DNA of 64,000 nt, taken from positions 105,165,573 through 105,229,572 of the forward strand of contig OW240921.1 of NCBI GenBank assembly GCA_933207985.1, given 5' to 3'. Positions 57,291 to 64,000 of this stretch are shown here, in pieces (the first letter of the stretch is position 1; each line of letters starts with the position of its first letter). The notes under the pieces are model-generated. The model was not told the DNA's origin, ran no database searches, and was given only the letters and a program-made list of their open reading frames with translations. The stretch is from Pelobates cultripes. Its lineage: Eukaryota > Chordata > Amphibia > Anura > Pelobatidae. A program made the position numbers and the translations under genes.

Positions 57291-58050
57291 AGAAATGGTT
57301 AATTTCTGTAAATTGGAAGGGAGGAAAGCTCCCAAAGTGGTCAGAAGTAGAGAGGGTGATGCAGAGAAATAGAACATTAGAAAGAGAAGATGGGCACTTA
57401 GGGGCTTCTACAGAATTGAAATATAGATGGGCACTCTGGGATGATTACTGTTTGACCCTTGGATAAAACTTATTATAGTTACTCCTCTTCTTCATCAGCC
57501 CACTGTCTCTTTAGATCCTTGGAACAATGAATGCAGTATGTGTGTGGTAGTTTAAGTATAGGTACCCAAAGATAACTCTTGGGATTTGTCTCATTCCTAG
57601 GCTTAAAGTTATTTTTATTTTATTTTTTTATTTATTCAGTTATTTATTTATTTTTTATGATCTTTATATTTTTCAATTTTTTATATATATTTGTATAGCG
57701 TCTCCTCTTTTAGTATAGAAGTTGGTCATATATTTAGCTTATCCTCCTTTTTAGGGTATGGGTGTTAAAAATTGATTAAGATGGAGGATTGGGGAATGTG
57801 TTTGTTATAGGGGAAATTGCGTAAGAGCCGGGATGAGGACAATATGTTGAGGCAATTGAGTTATAGGGTAATACCTGTACTGTGTTATAATAGTATTATA
57901 ATATATTGTTAACTGACAGGTCGATTGTTTTTTATGTTTAATGTAACATTGTGTCAAAGTGAAATTATTGTGAAGAAATTTGTATTTTTTTTGAGTTTTA
58001 TGTATTTTGTGATAAAACCAATAAAAAATATTTAATTATAATAAAAAAAA
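57291..58050 (+). other. L1 3' UTR
   Basis: AT-rich sequence after ORF2, ending AAAACCAATAAAAAATATT and a short A-rich tail (58042-58050) next to the target duplication. Confidence 0.75.
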
Positions 58051-58428
58051 GAATGTGACAGCAGATAAGAACCATTCGGCCCATCTAGTCTGCCCAATTT
58101 TCTAAATACTTTTATTAGTCCCTGGCCTTATCTTATAGTTAGGATAGCCTTATGCCTATCCAACGCATACTTAAACTCCTTTACTGTGTTAATCTCTACC
58201 ACTTCAGCTGGAAGGCTATTCCATGCATCCACTACTCTCTCAGTAAAGTAGTACTTCTTGATATTATTTGTAAACCTTTGTCCCTCTAATTTAAGATTAT
58301 GTCCTCTTGTTGTGGTAGTTTTTCTTCTTTTAAATATGATCTCCTCCTTTATTGTGTTGATTCTATCATATCCCCCTGTCTTGTCTTTCCTCCAAGCTAT
58401 ACATGTTACGATCCTTTAACCTTTCCTG

Positions 58429-58908
58429 CTAAGTTTTATCCTGCAATCCATGAACCAGTTTAGTAGCCCTTCTCTGAACTCTCTCTAAAGTATCAATATC
58501 CTTCTGAAGATACGGTCTCCAGTACTGTGTACAATACTCCAAGTGAGGTCTCACCAGTGTTCTGTACAATGGCATGAGCACTTCTCTCTTTCTACTGCTA
58601 ATACCTCTCCCTATACAACCAAGCATTCTGCTAGCATTTCCTGCTGCTCTATTACATTGTCTGCCTACTTTTAAGTCATCAGAAATAATCACCCCTAAAT
58701 CCCTTTCCTCAGATGTTGAGGTTAGGACTCTATCAAATATTCTGTACTCTGCCCTTGGGTTTTTACGTCCAAAATGCATTATCTTGCACTTATCCACATT
58801 AAATGTCAGTTGCCACAACTCTGACCATTTTTCTAGTTTACCTAAATCATTTGCCATTTGGCTTGTCCCTCCTGGAACATCAATCCTGTTACATATCTTA
58901 GTATCATC
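58429..58908 (-). pseudogene. CR1 ORF2, RT C-terminal part after the PLE insertion
   Basis: Reading resumes at DDTKICNRIDVPGG and runs through LGKLEKWSELWQLTFNVDKC, KIMHFGRKNPRAEYR, SEERDLGVIISDDLKVGRQ, VRPHLEYCTQYWRP and RVQRRATKLVHGLQ. The first two residues are the DD of the catalytic FADD motif; FA lies on the far side of the insertion at 60917-60930. This part of the frame is open, so the insertion and the upstream lesions are the main damage. Confidence 0.88.
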
Positions 58909-59766
58909 AGCAAAAAGACATAAAAAATATAAAAAACGGTGAGAGCACTCTAAAGCATGCAATTAAAATTATTACCAGGTTAATCTTGAGTTCAACTCTA
59001 AAAAACAACAAGACAAAAGGAACATAGAGTAATATTGACAGATTACAAATATTATTTGTAAAATACTGGAAAAACTCACATGTTACTGAGTCACTTTAAT
59101 AAGCTGACTCAGACTAAAAGCTTGTAATGGAGATGAATACTCCTTTGAACTGGACGTCTTTTGGATGGATTTCTTCTGGATATTAATATAATAATTATTC
59201 CAGGATACAATTCCAAAGTAAAACTAATTTATTGATTAAAACAAAAGTTTTTTAAAACAAACATAAAATAAAGTTGTCCATATGCAGTTACCACGACGCG
59301 TTTCGGCAAAAATAGCCTTTCTCAAGTGGTTTGTATTCATCTCCATGATTGCAGCTTTAAATTCCAAAGTTTGGCGCCCTTTCTCACAGTCTCCAGTTCT
59401 CTTTACTTCCGTTTTCGTCATCGGTAATCGTCCGACGTGTCCCACACGTCATGACGTCATCTTTCGTCGTCCGACGTGTCCCACACGTCATGACGTCATT
59501 CCGGCACCCCGGACCGGAAGTATTGCGGGCGCCATTTTTAAAAGTCCTTTCAATACTTATTTTGCCAGGTCTTTCTCGAATGATGAGCAATTAAAACATA
59601 ATAAAGTTATATATACAGATTTTTTGTATAGACCTTTTCTATGTCTCCTCCCCTCCAATGTGTTTTAACCCCTTCTATACCCATAAAGTCAAAACCTTGT
59701 ATGTTACCCCCATGTACTTCTAAAAAGTGTTTAGACACATTATGTAAAACATATAAAACATGGGAA

Positions 59767-59958
59767 TTACATAATGTGTCTAAACACTTTTTAGAAGTAC
59801 ATGGGGGTAACATACAAGGTTTTGACTTTATGGGTATAGAAGGGGTTAAAACACATTGGAGGGGAGGAGACATAGAAAATCTCCTGAATAAAACCGAAAT
59901 GAAATGGAGTTTCAATATGCAAACTCTGTCCCCATGTGGTCTAAATATAGATTTTTGA
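59767..59958 (+). pseudogene. PLE GIY-YIG C-terminal end inside the palindrome
   Basis: The + frame reads HNVSKHFLEVHGGNIQGFDF, MGIEGVKTHWRGGD, then E..WSFNMQTLSPCGLNIDF. The motifs RGGD and E..W.F...L.P.GLN close Penelope-like endonucleases. Upstream of 59767 the frame runs into the mirrored B arm, so no RT or GIY-YIG core is encoded. A minus-strand mirror frame (59915-59607) arises only from the B/B' palindrome. Confidence 0.8.
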
Positions 59959-60211
59959 GGTCAATTCCTATATATAAATATATTTTAATTATTCTAAGTT
60001 ATTATTATTATAACTATTTTTTATTATATATTTGTTTGGATCTTATTTTGCATATATTGTATATGATATTTCCTCTTGTTTAATAATATATATGTTTCCC
60101 CCTTTATTTGGAGAAGGTCTATACAAAAAATCTGTATATATAACTTTATTATGTTTTAATTGCTCATCATTCGAGAAAGACCTGGCAAAATAAGTATTGA
60201 AAGGACTTTTA

Positions 60212-60322
60212 AAAATGGCGCCCGCAATACTTCCGGTCCGGGGTGCCGGAATGACGTCATGACGTGTGGGACACGTCGGACGACGAAAGATGACGTCATG
60301 ACGTGTGGGACACGTCGGACGA
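60212..60322 (+). promoter_or_regulatory. Promoter-like cluster in PLE arm A' (YY1, ETS, two CRE)
   Basis: AAAATGGCG (60212-60220), CTTCCGG (60230-60236) and two TGACGTCA palindromes (60252-60259 and 60291-60298) lie in a GC-rich patch. The CREs belong to a 33-bp block repeated with a 39-bp period (60251-60283, 60290-60322). The mirror cluster lies on the minus strand at about 59428-59538 in arm A. Factor binding is inferred from consensus only. Confidence 0.55.
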
Positions 60323-60420
60323 TTACCGATGACGAAAACGGAAGTAAAGAGAACTGGAGACTGTGAGAAAGGGCGCCAAACTTTGGAATTTAAAGCTGCA
60401 ATCATGGAGATGAATACAAA

Positions 60421-60459
60421 CCACTTGAGAAAGGCTATTTTTGCCGAAACGCGTCGTGG
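60421..60459 (+). ncRNA. Hammerhead-like hairpin motif in PLE arm A'
   Basis: CCAC..CTTGAGAAAGGC, loop TATTTTT, GCCGAAACG..GTGG: a 3-bp stem flanked by purine-rich strands and closed by CCAC/GTGG. It resembles the hammerhead ribozyme core known in Penelope-like elements but deviates from the strict CUGANGA consensus. The mirror copy is at 59291-59329. Self-cleavage is not established. Confidence 0.4.
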
Positions 60460-60929
60460 TAACTGCATATGGACAACTTTATTTTATGTTTGTTTTAAAA
60501 AACTTTTGTTTTAATCAATAAATTAGTTTTACTTTGGAATTGTATCCTGGAATAATTATTATATTAATATCCAGAAGAAATCCATCCAAAAGACGTCCAG
60601 TTCAAAGGAGTATTCATCTCCATTACAAGCTTTTAGTCTGAGTCAGCTTATTAAAGTGACTCAGTAACATGTGAGTTTTTCCAGTATTTTACAAATAATA
60701 TTTGTAATCTGTCAATATTACTCTATGTTCCTTTTGTCTTGTTGTTTTTTAGAGTTGAACTCAAGATTAACATGGTAATAATTTTAATTGCATGCTTTAG
60801 AGTGCTCTCACCGTTTTTTATATTTTTTGTACACTTTAATTGTGTGGTTGAGTGATTCACATTAGGTGATAGTAGCACCATTTTGTACCGTTTTTCCCAA
60901 AATTCTTATATTTATTAGCAAAAAGACAT

Positions 60930-61554
60930 GCCTTACCATCAAGTCCTCCTGCAATATCACTAATAAAAATATGAAAGAGAATGGGTCCAAGTACAGATCC
61001 CTTAGGTACCCCACTGGTGACAAGCCCAAGCTTCGAATATACTCCATTGACTACAACCCTCTGTTGCCTGTAACTCAGCCACTGCCTTACCCATTCAACA
61101 ATATTGGAATCCAAACTTAAAGATTACAGTTTATTGATAAGCCTTCTATGTGCAACAGTGTCAAAAGCCTTACTGAAATCTAGGTAAGCAATGTCTACTG
61201 CACCACCCTGATCTATTATTTTAGTTACCCAATCAAAAAATCAATAAGATTAGTTTGGCATGATCTCCCTGAAGTAAACCCATGTTGTCTCTGATCTTGA
61301 AATCCATGTGTTTTTAGATGTTCAACAATCCTATCCTTTAACATGTTTTCCACTACTGAAGTAAGGCTTACTGGCCTATAGTTGCCCGACTCCTCCCTAC
61401 TACCTTTCTTATGAATGGGCACAACATTCGCTAACTTCCAATCCTCTGAGACTACTCCTGTTAACAATGATTGGTTAAATAAATCTGTTAATGGTTTTGC
61501 TAGTACACCACTAAGCTCTTTTAATAACTTTGGGTGTATTCCTTCAAGTCCCAT
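60930..61554 (-). pseudogene. CR1 ORF2, RT N-terminal and palm part
   Basis: 61554-61225 reads MGLEGIHPKLLKELSGVLAK, WKLANVVPIHKKGSREESGN, YRPVSLTSVVENMLK and HGFTSGRSCQTNL, blocks 1-3 of the CR1 RT. 61114-60930 continues [33 protein letters not shown] and KACLFA, where the palindrome cuts in. A frameshift or stop separates the two parts near 61220 (LIDFLIG ends early). Confidence 0.88.
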
Positions 61555-61720
61555 TGACTTATTTGTCTTTAATTTTTACAGTTGAAATAAAACCTCTTCC
61601 TCTGTAAACTCACATGTAATAAATGACTAATTTGTCCTTTTTCCTAACTGAGGTCCCTTTCCTTCATTTTCATCTGTAAATACTGAACAAAAATATTAAA
61701 GGAGGTAGTCAGCTAGACCT

Positions 61721-62217
61721 TTATCCTCTTCTACATACCTTCCTTCTTTTTTTTTTTAATCTAACTAATCCTTGTTTTACTTTTCTTTTCTCATTTATGT
61801 ATCTAAAAAATGTTTGTCCCCTTTTTTTACTGACTGTGCTATTTTCTCTTCTGAGTGTGATTTGGAAGCTCATAACTTGCTTAGCCTCTTTCTGCCTAAT
61901 CTTATAGAGCATTCTGTCTCCCTCACTCTGGGTTTTTTTATAATTACTAAATGATAACTTTTTATTTTTTACTATTTTGGCCACATCTGCGGAGTACCAT
62001 AGTGGTTTCTTGAATTTCTTGCTTTTACTGACAAGTCTAATGCAATTTTATGTGGCCTTCAGCAGTGCAACTTTTAAATAATCCCATTTCTCTTGGACTC
62101 CATTTAAATTGCTCCAATTTGATAATGACTCCTTTACACATATTCTAATTTTAGAAAAGTCTGTTTTTTTAAAGTCTAAAACTTTTGTTTTTGTGTGGTG
62201 TGACTCAGTCACTGTTC
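61721..62217 (-). pseudogene. CR1 ORF2 linker between endonuclease and RT
   Basis: Two frames: 62233-62048 (MWFNIRTVTESHHTKTKVLD..) directly continues the endonuclease after a frameshift near 62225, and 61984-61721 (KKLSFSNYKKTQSEGDRMLY, TFFRYINEKRKVKQGL) is the F..YI..K+ helix region just before the CR1 RT. Confidence 0.75.
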
Positions 62218-62931
62218 TTATATTAAACCACACTGACTATGATCACTGGATCCTAAACTTTCACCTACAGTAATATCTAATACCAAATCTCCATTTGTTA
62301 ACACTAAATCTAGTATGGCCTCCTTACGAGTTGGCTCCTCAACGACTTGTTTTAGAGACAATCCCAGTAGGGAGTTTAGAATATGTGTGTTCCTGGCACA
62401 AGTAGCTAATTTTGTTTTCCAATTCACATCAGGAAGATTAAAGTCACCCATGATGATAACTTCCCCCTTTATTGTCATTTTAGCTATTTCCTCAACTAGT
62501 TGATTATCTAACTCTTGTATTTGTCCTGGGGGCCTATAAATCACACCTACACGAGCCACCATGTGACTACCAAATTCCAACGTAACCCAAACGGTCTCTA
62601 TGTTCGCCTCACTAACTTTTACTAGGCTAGATTTTATTCTATCCTTCACATACAGGGCCACCCCTCCCCCTTTCTTGCCTTCCCTGTCTTTTCTATATAA
62701 AAAGTACCCTGGTATTGCTATGTCCCAGTTATTTTTCTCATTATACCATGTCTCAGTAACAGCGACTAAATCTACATTATCAGTTGCCATTATTGCCACA
62801 AGTTCATGGATCTTATTCCCTAAACTGCAAGCATTTGTAGACATGACTCTAAGCTTATCCTTTTTTAACACACTTGCTAATGGCACCTTCTGTCCTTGTT
62901 TTGGGGGGCAATTTGATTGATGTTTTATCAC
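62218..62931 (-). pseudogene. CR1 ORF2 endonuclease domain
   Basis: An APE-type endonuclease. The 237-codon minus-strand frame reads VMSTNACSLGNKIHELVAIM, DLVAVTETWYNE, GGGVALYVKD, RVGVIYRPPGQ, VIIMGDFNLPDVNW, LDLVLTN and LGSSDHSQCGL. TN..SL.NK, E of TETW, GDFN and SDH supply the active-site set. The frame is intact through SDH and then shifts. It starts 18 bp beyond the end of ORF1. Confidence 0.9.
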
Positions 62932-62948
62932 CCTTTTGCCCCCCCCTC

Positions 62949-63851
62949 CTAGTTTAAATACATCCTAGCAAAACCTCTGAACTGCTCACTGAGAACATTT
63001 GTTCCCTTTTGAGAAAGAGGCAAACCATCTCTTTTGTACAGTTTATTTACATTCCAAACAGAGCTACCATGAGAAATAAAGCCAAATCCTTGCTTCCGAC
63101 ACCAATCACCAAGCCATAAGTTAAAGTCCCAAATACGCATCCGCCTGTCGTTCTGAGTGGTATGCACAGGCAGAACTTCAGAGAATGACAGTGTGGAAGC
63201 AACCTGCCGTATATCATTGGCAAAAACACTAAAAACTTCCTTAACCTCTGAAACCTCATTGCAAGCCAAGTCATTTGTCCCTAGATGGACAAGTACATCC
63301 AATTCCCCTTCCTGCTTTGCTCGCTTAACAATATTACAAATACGTCTCCTGTCTCTGTGAGCGGTAGCTCTGGGAAGACATCTCACAAGACCCTCATTGT
63401 CCATCTCCACACCTCTTATGATGGAATCCCCCAACAACAACAACAACTGCTTTCTATTAGGCCTCACCACAGTCTCCAAGCCTTTCTCCACAACACCACT
63501 ACCCTCAGTGCCTGTCTCCATAACACCACTATCCTCAGTACCTGAGCCTGTCTCCATAACACCATTACACTCTGAAAGTGCAGAAAATTAATTATGTAGA
63601 GTAACAGACTGTGCAATATGCCTTCTATCCACAACTCTAAGTCTACCAGATCCTACAGTAATTCATCTGGCATTCATAGGACGTCTCTGCGGCAGTGGCT
63701 TTGCAGCAGTTCCAGCCTGAGTTTGTTTACCAGATAATTTACGAATCTCAGACTTCAAAAATACAATCTCCTGCCGCAATATAGAGAACTGTCTACAGAT
63801 TAAACAGCATCCAATCTCCAAAAAGTGGAACGTGAAACAAATGCATAACAA
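62949..63851 (-). pseudogene. CR1 ORF1 with SGNH-esterase domain
   Basis: CR1 ORF1 proteins carry a coiled-coil/Cys-rich N terminus and an SGNH hydrolase (esterase) domain. The N-terminal part (63851-63663) has GCCLICRQFSILRQEIVFLK with heptad-like leucines. After two in-frame stops (TGA about 63663-63665 and TAA about 63588-63590), the frame 63557-62949 has LLLLLGDSIIRGVEMDN (block I, GDS at residues 43-45 of this frame), HLGTNDLACN (GTND, residues 93-96) and YKRDGLPLSQKG. The last block normally reads DGLHLS with the catalytic histidine; here it is proline. Confidence 0.88.
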
Positions 63852-64000
63852 CTATTACACTGAACAAAGTCTGCCATTTGAGGTGAATGAGGTGAATAAT
63901 TTAAATGAGGTGAATAATTTAAATCAAACAAATCTTAAATATTTAGTCCTCCTGAATACCTCAGATTACCTCCAGTTTATCTCCAGAATATCTCCAACCA

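Larger units (their letters stand above)
49001..58050 (+). mobile_element. Tx1-type L1 LINE, full-length but dead
   Basis: A LINE-1-group retrotransposon: 5' UTR (49001-50520), ORF1 (about 50524-51790), a long spacer (51791-53400), ORF2 with endonuclease, RT and a C-terminal Cys-rich region (53580-57290), and a 3' UTR ending in a short A-rich tail at 58050. Flanks GAATGTGAAGGCAGAT (48985-49000) and GAATGTGACAGCAGAT (58051-58066) match at 14 of 16, a target-primed insertion into a CR1 copy. It carries two later insertions (51046-51505 and 55976-56276). Both ORFs are frameshifted. Confidence 0.9.
58922..60916 (+). mobile_element. Penelope-derived palindromic element, 1995 bp, with 13-bp TSD
   Basis: AGCAAAAAGACAT lies at 58909-58921 and again at 60917-60929. 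Structure: outer arm A 58922-59634 (713 bp); inner arm B 59635-59747 (113 bp); 19-bp loop; B' 59767-59879; a unique part 59880-60115; A' 60116-60828; and a tail 60829-60916. A and A' align without indels (paired positions always sum to 119750), with few mismatches seen (one near 58975). The inner part encodes a Penelope-like GIY-YIG C terminus. The near-identity of the arms suggests a recent insertion or arm homogenisation. Confidence 0.9.
58051..64000 (-). mobile_element. CR1-type LINE with esterase ORF1, near full length, disrupted
   Basis: Minus-strand retrotransposon of the CR1 group. From its 5' side (high coordinates): ORF1 (63851-62949), ORF2 endonuclease (62931-62218), RT (61554 to 60930, resumed 58908 to 58429), 3' UTR (to 58051) and tail (48984-48966, beyond the L1 insertion). 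It is homologous throughout its RT and 3' UTR to 13442-14378. A Penelope palindrome (58922-60916) and the 9-kb L1 interrupt it, and both ORFs carry stops and shifts. The 5' end may lie beyond the window. Confidence 0.9.

Noticed and set aside
59282..60468. Identical frames on opposite strands (59282-59668 + and 60043-60468 -)
   Set aside because: They are mirror images from the palindrome, over promoter-like DNA with tandem CRE repeats; no known domain, so not called as proteins.

Overview
The window looks like vertebrate nuclear DNA, most probably from a frog with a large, repeat-rich genome. This is inferred from intron-containing gene structure with GT/AG splice sites, AT-rich intergenic DNA, and a repeat mix (Tx1-type L1, CR1 with an esterase ORF1, Penelope-like elements, TTAA-flanked MITEs, hAT MITEs, Tc1) typical of anurans. 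No prokaryotic features, rRNA genes or CRISPR arrays are visible.

Only one host gene is supported: the 3' end of an ANKK1 ortholog (ankyrin repeat and kinase domain containing 1) on the + strand. A 37-nt exon (735-771) and the large terminal exon (1767-3067) join in frame and encode 12 consecutive ankyrin repeats; the kinase exons lie upstream of the window. The remaining 61 kb downstream is gene-poor. DRD2, the usual tail-to-tail neighbour of ANKK1, was not found.

The rest is mostly mobile DNA, and much of it can be read as nested insertions with target-site duplications (TSDs). Main blocks: a Penelope-like (PLE) RT/GIY-YIG copy (10.2-11.7 kb); a CR1 fragment (13.4-14.4 kb) beside a TG-rich minisatellite (14.4-15.8 kb); nested TTAA MITEs carrying a hAT MITE (19.8-20.8 kb); a 350-bp palindromic hAT MITE (22.0-22.3 kb); its 3.96-kb hAT relative (25.3-29.2 kb), inserted in an RTE-like LINE; two solo LTRs of one family (32.6-33.4 and 47.3-48.3 kb); a LINE 3' end (37.8-38.8 kb); an internally deleted Tc1 element in a TTAGGG-like tract (41.35-42.29 kb); and a PLE 3' half with promoter-like sites (43.4-44.5 kb).

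The right 15 kb is one nest. A near full-length CR1 on the minus strand (about 64.0 to 48.97 kb) was split by a 9-kb Tx1/L1 LINE (49001-58050, 16-bp TSD with 14 matches) and by a 2-kb Penelope-derived palindrome (58922-60916, perfect 13-bp TSD) that landed between the A and D codons of the CR1 FADD catalytic motif. The L1 itself carries an L2-like LINE tail and a TTAA MITE. The most unusual structure is that Penelope palindrome: 713-bp near-identical arms around a second 113-bp inverted repeat, with CRE/ETS/YY1-like sites and a hammerhead-ribozyme-like hairpin in each arm. A similar site order recurs in the 43.4-44.5 kb copy. All coding remnants outside ANKK1 are broken.
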